Origin: Brachionus plicatilis
Taxonomy: Eukaryota > Rotifera > Eurotatoria > Ploima > Brachionidae
NCBI GenBank assembly: GCA_010279815.1
Contig: QEOQ01000204.1
Span: 1,179,561 to 1,243,560, forward strand
Direction: 5' to 3'
DNA length: 64,000 bases
Both the position numbers and the translations under genes were made by a program. Positions 1 through 11,269 of this stretch are shown in pieces (position 1 is the first letter of the stretch; every line of letters starts with the position of its first letter). Below the pieces are notes generated by a model. It was not told where the DNA came from, did no database searches, and saw only the letters and a program-made list of their open reading frames with translations.

Positions 1-1943
1 ATCGACGAAAAGCCCAAAATTTTCGATACCAAACTTTCCAAAGAGACTAAACATTTTCTTAAGTAAGCCGCTGAATTATAAAGCTGTTTTACAGTTTTGA
101 ATTGTAAAACTGTTGGCAAATTATGACGCTGTCAAAAATAAAAATGACAGGAGTCAAAACTGTAAATTCGGTACATTTTATAAAAACAACACTGTTTTTT
201 TTTAGTTTGACAGTTTTGAAACAGCCTAGAAAATTCTTTTAAATAAAAATTTTTTTCAAGAATATTTGTTATTTTTGTTTCAGATTACAAACAGGGACGC
301 CAAAGCGAAGGCTATCTTACAACGGTAACACCAGCAACACAAGCACTCCGGGAAACATGTTTGTCAGCTCAAGTCCATATGCGGCCAAAGACACATCAAA
401 TCAGGAAAATGAAATGTCTCCTCAGTCCAAAAATGACAACGAATCTTCGCCATTCATAAAGCGCAAATGTATCCTCAAAGATCACAACAATTCCAATTTT
501 TACACTTCTCCCTACCACTTGTCATCATCCAATCTGTGTTCAATCAAAGACTTAGCCTCCAGTCCCAAGAATTTAAATGACAGGTATCCACTCAACCATT
601 TTTCATCTACATACTTGTGTATCCAATTTGGAGCACAATTTTTTTAAAAATTTTTCTTTTTAAAATAAAAATTTAAAAAATAATCCTTTTGAAAAATTTA
701 TTTAAAGCTTTGAAACACTGCACAATTACGAAGGCATGTCGCGATTGCCTTCACGATCAGGCAATGGTAAGTTTTTGTCCAGACGAAGTTCTCAGAATTC
801 AGTTTTCAGCAAGCACAAATCAGCGCCTCTGACTTCTTCTTTAATGAATAATGAAATGAACAAAAGCAGTGACTTTTATCAACCATTAAATGATATATCT
901 AATCAATTTAATTGCAAAAATTCTGCAAAATTTTTTGGTTTTCATCAGAATAAATCTGTAAAGCTAAGCGATGATCAAATAATGGAAGACCAAATGGACG
1001 ATGTGGCCGACTTGGAAAACTTGGTATGGGGAAACAATTCGCTCAATCAGCCCATGAACCACAATGTGATAAAGCAAGCTTTGGAGGTCGACGCAACTTG
1101 TACAAATCTGATAGGTGATAGATCCAAAAAGCACATACTACCTGTGATCAATGGAAAGCACCAGGACCTGCAGTGCATTGCGCCAGAAACTGTAACAAAA
1201 AAAATTTTTATTGAAAAAAAGATTGATCAAAAATTTCTATTTAGTTGGTAAATGTTCTTGACGGAAAGTATTCAGATGAAATTGATGAGTTTATTATAAT
1301 CGACTCTAGATACCCATATGAATTTGAAGGTGGTCACATCAAAAATGCACTGAATATTTTCACCAAAGATAAACTATATGAAGAAATGTTCATTAAGCGA
1401 CTAAATTTTAAAAATACCAATTTGCACAAGTTGCCAGTATCGGCTTCATCTAATTGTTTGCTGGACAAGTCATTGACTGGCCATGGCCACTCTACATCTA
1501 GCACCTCTATCAACTCAATGGAAACAGATGAAACCGATCTGTTCTCTTGTACCATTGAGGACTCCAATTCAGTTCACCAAAGAGACAGCAAACGCATTAT
1601 AATCATATTTCACTGCGAGTTTTCTTCAGAACGTGGACCGTCTCTGCTACGATTTTTGCGTAATCAAGACAGAACTCTGAACGAACACACATACCCAAAT
1701 TTGTACTACCCCGAATTGTATTTGCTCGAAGGAGGCTACAAAAGTTTTTATGAAAATTTCAAGGACTATTGTTTTCCGCAAACTTACAAGCCGATGTTGC
1801 ACGCAGAGCATCTAAATGATCTAAAACACTTTAGAGCCAAGGCAAAGTCTTGGGAAGTATCTAGGCACAGCTTTTTAGTCAAATGCTCAGAAAGTCGACA
1901 ACAAATTTTGCTGAATCAAATGGCCAAGGCCGGCAATAAATGA
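1..1943 (+). CDS. cdc25: Cdc25-type M-phase inducer phosphatase, 5' end outside the window
   Basis: Dual-specificity phosphatase that removes inhibitory phosphates from cyclin-dependent kinases to trigger mitotic entry. Visible exons are 1-62, 284-583, 708-1191 and 1245-1943, joined by GT-AG introns with matching phase, giving 514 residues and a TGA stop. The last exon is a rhodanese-like Cdc25 catalytic domain. It has YPYEFEGGHIKNA, then the P-loop HCEFSSERG (bases 1611-1637, catalytic Cys codon 1614-1616), then YPELYLLEGGYKSF and the FRAKAKSW tail. The upstream exons are Ser/Asn-rich and match the poorly conserved regulatory half of the family. A roughly 80-residue Ser/Thr-rich insert lies between the substrate loop and the P-loop. 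The true start codon lies left of base 1. Identity is firm; which paralogue it is cannot be told. Confidence 0.95.
84..225. repeat. AAAACTGT-rich inverted-repeat cluster inside a cdc25 intron
   Basis: The 221-base intron at 63-283 carries the octamer ACAGTTTT or its complement AAAACTGT several times. One pair forms a palindrome with a 7-base spacer near 91-113. The outer ends, GCTGTTTTACAG near 83 and CAGTTTTGAAACAGC near 211, are roughly complementary. This suggests a decayed miniature element or a chance AT-rich foldback. Confidence 0.35.
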
Positions 1944-1968
1944 TCATTTTTAATTTTTTATCTCTTCT

Positions 1969-1974
1969 AATAAA
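1969..1974 (+). terminator. Poly(A) signal of cdc25
   Basis: AATAAA lies 26 bases after the cdc25 stop codon. A second AATAAA overlaps the last codons at 1935-1940. Confidence 0.5.
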
Positions 1975-4052
1975 ATTAGTTTATTAGACTTAATATATAT
2001 GATTGAGTAAGAGAGGAGAAAAAATACAAATGTGTGTTTCCTTTGTCATAAATTATTATTGGTTATATTTTTAAATTGTCTATCTCAAATCATTCAACAT
2101 AAAAAAAAATTTTCATTTTCATAAATTTTAAAATTTTCTCTTTTTTATGTGTGCTGTAATTTTTTACTCAGAAATAATTTTTTATATTTGATTGAAATTT
2201 TTGTAATGATCTAAACAAATAGTAAGTTTTCAAATTTGAGATTTTATTTGTCAGACAATAATTTATTTAAATAAATTTGGAAAAAGAATAAAATTTCTAA
2301 AGTTTTAAGTAAATTTTGTGTTTTTTCATTCATTTATAAAAAATCATAATTTGATAATATCAAATATCCTTCATAAGTAAATGCATGCATTTAAACTGGA
2401 AATGCGTGATCTACCATCTCGCTTATGGTAAAATAGCTAAATTTTTAATGCATTTAATTATCAATATATATTTAATTAATATATATAAATTTGAAGCTAA
2501 TATCTTTAATGTAATTAATAATTTTCTAGAAAAGTATGGTTTTCTAGAAAAAGTTGCCTTTTGCTTATAAAATTTTTTTTTAATAATTCACCTGACAATT
2601 TTAGATTGAAATCGAAAAAAAATGACTCAAGAAATTTTAAATATAATTTAAGAAATATTGAGTTAGCGATTGAACAAGCATCAAAACAGCAAACGGTGAA
2701 AAAGCATTTGGATTTTTTTATACAAGACTGATCAATCAATAGCTTTGTGATCAAGAAATCAATGTTGAAGCTTGCAACATTCAAGCATTCAATATTCAAT
2801 AATATTAATTTGATATTTACAGATTTTGTAAAAAAATTCAAAAAATTTAACTTAAATATTTCAATGTTTTACTTTTATAAATGATTTTATATAGAGTTTT
2901 TTTTTAAATTTGTAAACGATTTTAAAATCAAATAAAAAAGTGGTAATCGGTCTTTAATGACAAGGGCACTAGCCTGTTGATTAACCTTGAAATTTTAAAA
3001 TTGTATTATAAGAGCTCTATAAATAATGACTTGATGTCCAATTTTTATTTTTAAATCTTTTAAATTAATTACATAATAAATATCAAAAAGAAATGAGATT
3101 ATGATTGTCAGGTTTTTTGAAATTATCCATGAAGGTTACTAAAACAAAAAATTTTAAATTAATGCCGCACATTAATGCTATATTTGATTTGGAATTAATT
3201 TCAAGAACAAGAAAAAATCAAAACTAGAATTCAAATTTAAATATTTCTTTTAAAATTAGGCCTTAAAAATAAAATTATATCCCTGTTATCTAGAGATATT
3301 GTTTTATCACAACATTAATGCTCAGTTTCTGTATCTCCAACATTTACTTTGTGAATACATGTGTGTAATAAAAAAAACTTTCAATTTATTTATTTGTAAT
3401 TAATCTTTCAGGAGAACTACAATAAGGATTAAGAATAAAAATAAATGATAGATAAATTTAATCTAATATCAAAATTAAAAAATTAAAATAAGAAAGAAAT
3501 TAAAACTTAAAATTGATAGTGTTTTAGAATAAAAAAAAAATTAAACTAAAAAAATGACACATAATCCTAAATCTGTCAAAAAAAATAATTAAAAACATTG
3601 TCGAATTGAAGTTCCAGATCAAATTTTAAGATCAAAACAATAAATTAAAATTTTAAAACTTAATTAATCAAAAGATTTTGATAATTTTGAAAAAATAAAT
3701 ACAAAACATTACTTGAAATGTTATGCCTAATAATGGCTCATTAACAAATTAACATCAAAATAATTGTCTACTAATTTATTTAACAAAAACAAATTTTATC
3801 AATCAATTATTGAATTACTATTTTAATCAACTTTTTTATGAATTAATTTTGATTCAAAAATTAATTGATGTTTTTTTTCACATTTCAATAAATTTATTTG
3901 ATGGGTTTTAAAATTTAAATTTACGTTAAATTTAAATATTCTTTTTGCAGACAATAATTTAGTTTATTTAAGATTAAGTTAAATTTTTTATGTTTTATTA
4001 CTTAATTAAAAATGTGTAGAAAAATTAATAAAAATTGTTTTTGACAACGGTT
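1975..4052. other. Intergenic, AT-rich, no gene seen
   Basis: About 2.1 kb of A/T homopolymer runs and short palindromes between cdc25 and PIGC. Short open frames here, including 2385-2570 (+) and 2515-2841 (-), are low-complexity and lack splice context. It presumably holds the PIGC promoter, but I could not pick out a specific element. Confidence 0.5.
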
Positions 4053-5387
4053 ATGAAAAAGCAACAAGGAACAGGCAACCAGAAATACAGGCAGAATACT
4101 TGGACAAAAAAGTTGTTCATAAGACACCCGTATCCGGATAATTATGTTGATAAAAAGACTTTTCTTAGTCTTAAGCGAGTAAACGGTAATTCAATTTTTC
4201 GATCAATAATGTCAAATTTTTGTTTAAACAGAAAAAAAGTTTATTTTTAGATGTCTAGATAGATAGCAGTTTTATAAATTATTTAATAAATAAAATAGTA
4301 GAAACTGGACATTTAGAAATAAAAAATTAATTGAATATTTATTTTTATATTATTTATAAAAAATATTTTTTGAAATTTCTAAATTCTTTTTAGTAAATGC
4401 GCGTCTTTATTCATATTCAGAAGCTGTTTTGTATTCAGGATTACTTTTACAACAATTAAGCGCGTAATTATTGTCTTTTTTTTTTCCTAAAATTGAGTAA
4501 TTTTTTTTTCTAGGGTTGTAGTTTTTGTTTTTATTTATGTATATTTAAGAAATAATCTAGTGAAAATTGAAAATTTAGCCTACTTTGTGATAACTCCGAC
4601 ATTTATCTTGGCCTATTTGTCCAAACTTATTGCCATAAAACAAACTTTAATTGAAAGTAAATTGATAATCCAAATAAATTTAAATTTAATTTTTTTATTT
4701 AAAGCGAAAAAAGATTTAGGAAATGTTCTGAAATTTGTTTTATTCACCTATGGTTTATCACCTATTTTAAGCAGCTTAACCGAATCGATAAGTAGCGATA
4801 CAATATATGCATTAGTAGCATTAATGTTAATTGTGAATCTGATTTTTTATGACTATGATTCATCCGAAGCTACAATGTAAAATTTTTAAATTAAAAAAAA
4901 AATTAATGTTTTATTTTTTAACCAAGAGCCTCGAAAACATTTTCTTTCAATGCTGCTCTTTTTGCCTGTGTTTGTTTGGCATCAAGATTCGAAAACAGTT
5001 CCTTTCACACATTTACTTTGCTAATATTGGCTTTTATGATATTTGCACTTTTTCCTGAATATCGTCGATACATAGAAGTAAGCTTTTATTTAAATTCAAA
5101 TTTATTTTTATCAATTTCTAAAGAATCATTATCCAAACTCAATTGGAATCGTGACATTTATTTGCTTCTTTATTTGCCTGACTTTGATGGTTTATTCTCA
5201 TGAGTGGCTTTATACATTTTATTACTGTATATTTAGTGCTCTATTAACATTTGTATGTCCTTACATTTTGATCATACTTCAGACGAAAAAAAAGTAAGAA
5301 ATTATTTTTTAGTATTTTTTATTCTAAAATTTCTAAACAAGAACAATTCATGGTCCTTGGGATGAAGCGTTAATAAATAATCAATAA
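4053..5387 (+). CDS. PIGC: PIG-C, subunit of the GPI-GlcNAc transferase
   Basis: Multi-pass ER membrane subunit of the complex that moves GlcNAc onto phosphatidylinositol, the first step of GPI-anchor synthesis. Seven exons: 4053-4185, 4394-4463, 4514-4656, 4705-4876, 4927-5077, 5124-5293, 5342-5387. The introns are GT-AG and phases agree at every join. Family signatures appear in order: HPYPDNYVDKK near the N-terminus; FTYGLSPILSSLTESISSDT in exon 4; FNAALFACVCLASR in exon 5; the terminal HGPWDEA motif in exon 7. Several hydrophobic segments lie between these motifs. The intron at 4657-4704 is 48 bases, a multiple of three and without a stop, so it could also be read through. ATG 4053 is chosen because upstream codons are non-ATG and the family N-terminus is short. 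The stop lies 55 bases from the stop of the opposite-strand coiled-coil gene. Confidence 0.93.
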
Positions 5388-5442
5388 TCAATATTTTTAA
5401 AAACTTTTCAAAAATTAAAAAAAAATAAAATAAAAAAAATAT

Positions 5443-8400
5443 CTATTCATTTTCAGCATTCATTTCATTAATGATATCTTTTCGCTCCATTATAGCAATA
5501 CGGGTTTTAAGTCTAGCGATTTCGGCATCTTTGAGCACCATTGAATCATTAAAAGATTCAATTAGATTTGCTTTTATTTTTAAATTCAGCTTTAGCTCAT
5601 CTAATTCAACTTTTTGATCATTTATTTTTTGGTTTGAAACATTCATTTGATCAGTCTGTGGTATTTCTTTTACAGGTGAAAGTTCTGATTCAAGCTCAGG
5701 TTCTTGTTCGGATTCTTGTTCAGTTTGTGTCTCTTTACTGTCTTTTATTTTCTCATTTAATTTTTCTCTCGACTCTTCCATTTCTTTGCTCATTTCATTT
5801 TTTAATTCTTCAAGTTCATTTTTTGTATCCTTTATCCTTAATTCTAACTGTTTGATTATTGAGTGTTTGCTCTCTATTTCAAGCTTTTGGCATTTATTCA
5901 TATTTTCGTATTGTTGAATTTTGTATTCAGCTTGATCTTTTTCTTCTTTAAGACAATTAACAACATCGCTCAGCTCTTTAATCTAAATTTATAACGATTA
6001 TTTTTGGCGAATTTTTTAATATTTTTTTGTTTAAATTTCAAAATGATCGATTTCGAAATTGGTAAATTTTAGACTCAAATAAAAAAAAAAAAACGATGCT
6101 GAAATAGACATTTTCTATTTCGACACAAAGGCTATTTCAACGGATTGCCATAAATTTTTCTCAAGTTCTAAATCTAATCTTAATTGTATTTTTTTCTATT
6201 CTATCTCTTATATAATTTTTTGAGTAAAATAAGTGTAAACAGAATTTTTATGGGGAATCTTTATTTTTGATATTAACAATCAAATTTTAAAATAATCTTT
6301 AATTTAATAGAATTGGTGAATTGTTGCTTGAGAATTGATTTTAACATCAATCGAAATCGAAAATCCAAATAATAAAAAATATCAAAAAAAATTGGAACAA
6401 TTTCTTTTTTCTAACAATCATATTTTTTTTCACCAAAATATATTATATTTTCAAAAAAAAAAATATATATATACACTTATGCTCTAATAATCTAATAAAA
6501 ATTTATAAAATCATTGAATTCGAATTTATAAAGAATTTTAAATTTGATTGTGATTAATTTAAAGTAAAACATAGATATTTAAAGAGGCCAAAGTTAAATA
6601 AAGCTAAATGGCAATTTAACACATGAAAAATTATTTAGTATTTTTTGAAAAATTTATTAATAATAAAAAATATCTGAAAAGTTTGGCAAATATATTATAG
6701 CATTCCGCTGTTAAGATTAAAGTGATCCAAATCGGTTATAGCTTATAAAATATTGGTTACAAAAAGAAGCGTAGTAGGACACCATAGGCAAAAGATGGGT
6801 ACGGAAAGAATATAAATAAGAATTAAAAAATAAAATTTTGTAAATTAAATTGAATATATTTAATAAATGAATTTTTCTAAAACGTAAATGTTTTTTGTTT
6901 AATAGAATATTTTTTGGTTAATAAAACAGCAAGCCAAAAAATGGCTTTAAATTCTTTTTAGCACTAATTTAACTTTTTTTAACACCAAAAACTCTCTTGA
7001 AACGAAATTACTTACTTGAATAAAAAATTATTTTTAAAAAAGTAATTGATCTTAAAGAGACATTGAATGAATCATCGGTCGAAGATAAGTCTTTATCTGC
7101 TAATGAAATAGCCATTGAAATTTGATTAATTCAGACAACTACTTTCTATTTAATTTAAATTTTATTTAGAATTTCGATTTTCAAAATATAGAAACATCAG
7201 TAAAATTTAAATTTCTCACTTTTTTCATTTAGTATTTTTATCTAAATTTTCAAATTCAGCGGCGTATCTAGGTAGGGGCTGGGGGGTGCTAAAGTTTACT
7301 GTTAAAAAACCAAATAGGATTGAGTCCTCCCTCATGCAAAAAGTTCTATTTATCAAATTAAATTTTCAGTTAAATTTAAAATTGTTAAAAAAATGGAAAA
7401 TTGAGATTTTTTTGATTTATTTGTTTTTATATTTTATATTTTATAAATCATATATTAAATATTTTTTTTGTAAATTCCACCTAATAAAATGTAATTTTTT
7501 TTAAGAAAAATTTTTACACTTATAAACACACCCTCTGTATAAGTAATTTTTTTTTTAATTCGGATGTGTACTTTAGTATGAATACTTGAAATCCGGATCC
7601 ATCTTTTAGATAAAATTTTAAAAATATTAAAATTTGGGGAATCAATATAAAATCAGAAAGGACTTTAAGTCAATATTTCTTTAATCACAAGAATAAGTTA
7701 AAAGTTAATACACCCTTAATATTTTCTCAAACAGACTACTAAGAAACATTTTTGTAATGACCATAAGATAAAAAAAAAAACTCATTACTTGATCAATTCT
7801 TTGGTGCAATTGTTTAGATTTAGATTTTAAGTTTGCTTCTAAATGAGCCATTTTAAGATCTAGAACATTTTTTTCTTCTTTAAGATGCTTATCCATTATT
7901 TCAATCTGGTAGAAAATAATTAAGTTTTTTTGAATATTTAAATTTTCATCGAATGCAAACCTGTGTGATTCGTTCATTAATTTCAGCTTTTCTTTTGCTT
8001 ATTTCGCTATTTAATTGACTAAAAAATAAATTTAAACAAAAGAGAAATATTTTGATGAAAATTCTTGCTTTATGATCGATTCTTGACGGTCAATAGTCTG
8101 ATTTTTGAGAATGATCTCTTCGTTCTTTTTAGAAATGGCACTGCTCATATTTTCCAAATCGCTCATTGCTGAATCAAGTGAATTCTAACAAAAAACTAAA
8201 ATTAAAAATTTTAAAAACAATTGAAAGTTAAGTTACTTTATTCAAATAGTTGTCTCTTTCCAAATTATTTAGATGTTCACATTTTTCAGAGTATTTTGAT
8301 TCCAAATCGAAGCATTTTTCTTGCAACATTTTAACTAATGGCAAACAAAAAATATTAAAAATAAATTCACCAAATATCCAAAAATACTTTGAGCTTCATT

Positions 8401-9902
8401 TTTTCCATTTTCTTCAGTATTCTTTTTACATTTCAATTGAAAATCGGTAAATTTTTTTGTAAATTCAAGACACTTAAGTTTTAGAGATTTAACATCCAAA
8501 GTTTGTTTTCTTAATTTAAATTTTTTTAGAAAATTTTATTTTTCCTCCCAAAAAAATTACTTGTATATTTCAACAAGTTCTTCTAACAATTTTTGTTGAT
8601 TATTAAAAGAAGACACTTGATTTTTTATTATAGTTTCGTAGTATTTTTTTTGTTTTCTCAATTGATAGCTTTCAGACTCAAAATATTTTGAATTAAAATT
8701 ACTCTTAAATGAAAAATTATAATGAAGAAAAATTAAAATTTTAACCATCTATTTAATTTACTTTATCTTTCAACTCATTCATTTCAATTTCAAAATCTTG
8801 TTTTTGTTTCAAAGTCATTTGAGTAAGACTTTTAATTTGAAAGAGTGAATTTTCGAAGCTGCTCTTGAGTTCCTCATATCTAAGATCTTTATTTTCTAGC
8901 TCTTTAATCAAAGATTCGTTCTTGAAATTAAAATTTATTATTTTAATATTTATATTTTAATCATTACTTTTTTAATTTGATTTGCACAGTTATTTTTAGC
9001 TTCGTTAATTACTAAATTCATTTCGTCGATCTTTGAGTTTGCCTTAGAAAGCTGAATTTGAAGATCGTTGATTTTTTCTTGATTTGTATCAAGCTTAAAA
9101 CATTGATCACCAATATTCTGATCGTATTGTTTTTTCAAGACATCAATACTATGTTTCAGTTGTTCTTCAGATGATTTTAGTTCCATATTATTCCTCCTTG
9201 CCAACTCAAGCTCAGTCTGAAGAGAATGACAAGTCTTTTTGAATTCTTTAATTGTTTCAACATATTTATCGTTATCTTCAAAAAGCTTTACAAATGGAAA
9301 AATTTAAATTAAAACTGACTAAGCTGGCTGAATTCATTGAAATAATTTACTTTTTTTAAGTTAACTTCCAAATCATTCACCTGATCACCAAAAAGATCTT
9401 TCAGCTGTGTTTTTTCATCTTCCAATCTCATATTTTCACTGTGTAAAATTGACAGTCTTTCTTCCATCGAATCTACATCCGATTTTTGTTTGGCCATGCA
9501 TTCTAAACAAAGTTTGTGCTTTTCTAATAATTCATTATAATGAAATTCCAATGACTGATAGCGCTCAATCTCACAGTCAGCCTTAAAATTTAAAATTTAT
9601 TTTTCTTATGTAAAAATAAATATATTATTACGTTCATTGATCTTTCGTTTAATAATTTTGTTTTAGCTTCGAGTTGAATTTTTAAATCCTCGTTTTCTTT
9701 ATTTCTTTAAAAAAATTAATTGATTTTTTTTTTTAAAATAAATAAAATACTTGTGAACATATCTAATTTGCAGTGCCATTAGTTCGTTTTCAGATCTCGA
9801 CAGTTCATTTTGAAGTCGAATTACTTCATTTATTTGGCTATTTGATTTTTCGAATTCAGCTAGTATATTTTCTATAAGGTTATTTTCGTCAGATTTTGTC
9901 AT
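5443..9902 (-). CDS. Long coiled-coil protein, 708 aa, function unknown
   Basis: Twelve exons on the minus strand, in 5' to 3' order: 9751-9902, 9632-9704, 9351-9581, 8968-9285, 8762-8920, 8561-8703, 8388-8509, 8237-8334, 8069-8184, 7961-8018, 7789-7905, 5443-5982. The sum is 2127 bases with consistent phase throughout. The protein is almost wholly Glu/Lys/Gln/Asn/Leu-rich with heptad-like spacing and no membrane segment or globular domain. Near the C-terminus is an acidic (EQ)n stretch. I cannot name a family member; centrosomal, ciliary or golgin-like scaffolds share this composition. The intron between exons 9 and 10 appears to use a GC donor (bases 8067-8068). The last intron (5983-7788) is about 1.8 kb, so an extra small exon there could have been missed. 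Confidence 0.82.
5983..7788 (-). other. Large last intron of the coiled-coil gene
   Basis: AT-rich filler with no exon I could support on the minus strand. On the plus strand, 7043-7123 reads as an open run (IDLKETLNESS and onward to a stop) after an AAAAAG acceptor-like site, possibly a decayed copy of coding sequence. At 7258 an abrupt GC-rich patch starts with CAGCGGCGTATCTAGG, which resembles the ends of some animal DNA transposons. No partner end was found. Confidence 0.4.
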
Positions 9903-10099
9903 TTTAACAAACGATCTTTTTTTAAGGGTTTTGTGAAATAAAATTTTAAATATATGACGGTCAATATATATGCTTCAATTTGTATGCTTATTTTTGTTTC
10001 TATGGTTGCAGTTTAAATGTGATGAACATTTTTTTATCTTAAAATAAACTAATAAAAAATTTCTCATAGTCAATTAAAGTTAACTGAGGTATTTTGTTT

Positions 10100-11137
10100 G
10101 TTGATCAAAAAATAATTATGAATTTTCGATCAAAATAAGAACAGAAAACTTGAAAAAATGATTAATAAGTATCTAAAAGAAGTTAAATTATGGCTTTTCA
10201 AATGGAAAATGAAAATTTCTATTGAGAAGTCATGTTATATGATCATTGAGAAAAAAACTAATGTTAAAATTAATGATAGAAATTTAAATAAAAAGGAAAT
10301 AGTCGAATTCTTAGGGATCACATTAGACTCAAAACTTACATTTAGTCCAATGCTGGATGAATAAAAAGAGCGCTGTAATTCAAGGCTTAACTTAATAAAA
10401 TATCTCTCAAATAGAAAATGGAGTCAAAAACCAAAAATATTAGGTAATCTTTGCAAACCCTTAATTGGATCAATATTGGATTATTCTTTTCCTTGTTTAA
10501 ATTCATTCTCAGAAACTAACATCAAAAAAATACAAGTTATTCAAAATTAAATTTAAAGTATTATTTTTGATGCGCAGAAAAATTATCTTTTTCAATACGC
10601 GGAAAAAGTATCTTTTTTCAATGCGCGGAAAAAGTATCTTTTTTCAATGCGCGGAAAAAGTAACTGCAACGCAAAATTCAGCAGTTCGATCTATTTTGAA
10701 GCTGATATATGATACTCCCTCCAATATTATACACCATGAGGCATTCAATAAACTAAATCTACTAACAGTTTCAAATCGACTTTTTGAGTTAAATGAGAGA
10801 TATGTCAAGGCAGGATTGAGTCATTCTGTTCCACCGGTCTTCAGACTGGTGGAAGAATAAGAGAAGGTTTCGAATCAAGATATATCGAATATCCAACTCC
10901 ATTGTGTAATTTCTATCTAGTAATTTCTTCTTTTTTCCTGAACTATCAAATATTTAAATATGTCTTACCTCTAGTTATTTCAACATATCGTTTTTAATTT
11001 TCTTTTGACTTATTTTTCTTTTTTAAAATTTTATTAGTTTTTTATTTTATTTTATCTTATTTAACTTAATTTAAATTTTTTTTTTTATTCTGAAGGAGCC
11101 TTAGCTCGGTACAGATAAAAAAATAAACAATAAATAA
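10100..11137 (+). mobile_element. Decayed non-LTR retrotransposon, reverse-transcriptase C-terminal part and 3' tail
   Basis: Conceptual reading from about 10140 gives the RT thumb region of jockey/RTE-like elements: WLFKWKMKIS, then EFLGITLDSKLTF. After one in-frame stop at 10362-10364 it continues as CNSRLNLIKYLSNRKWSQKP and ILDYSFPCLNSF. After a repeat-filled interruption it resumes at about 10660 with QNSAVRSILKLIYDTPSN and KLNLLTVSNRLFELNERY, ending in a stop at 10858-10860. A 3' UTR follows with GGAGCCTTAGCTCGGTACAG and an A-rich tail near 11117-11137. It is 5' truncated and cannot encode a working enzyme. The closest clade is inferred from recalled motif style, not from a search. Confidence 0.75.
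10571..10664 (+). repeat. 26-bp tandem repeat interrupting the RT relic
   Basis: About 3.6 copies of a 25-26 base unit: 10571-10595, 10596-10621, 10622-10647 and a partial copy from 10648. The unit reads TGCGCGGAAAAAG followed by TATCTTTTTTCAA. The unit length is not a multiple of three, so it shifts the RT frame. The bases just before it (CAAAATT...) resemble those just after it, as if the flank was duplicated. Confidence 0.8.
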
Positions 11138-11269
11138 TTTAGTAGCATGAATGAATAAATGTGACAATTTATTTTCACAGTTTATTTCCATCAATGCTGC
11201 ATCACAAATTTATTTATTTTGTTAAAAGATTATTAAAATTTGCTCTTGAAATGGAATATAAATTATAAT
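11138..11269. other. Short spacer, probable 3' UTR of the LysA-like gene
   Basis: AT-rich spacer between the retroelement tail and the stop codon of the minus-strand decarboxylase. It probably holds that gene's poly(A) site. Confidence 0.4.

Noticed and set aside
1334..1567. Minus-strand ORF of 77 codons
   Set aside because: It lies inside the cdc25 catalytic exon and is its antisense shadow.
5568..5855. Plus-strand ORF of 95 codons
   Set aside because: Antisense of the last exon of the coiled-coil gene; Leu/Phe-rich translation is the mirror of Glu/Lys codons.
7286..7504. Plus-strand 72-codon ORF
   Set aside because: Phe/Leu/Lys-rich translation of T- and A-runs without an ATG start.
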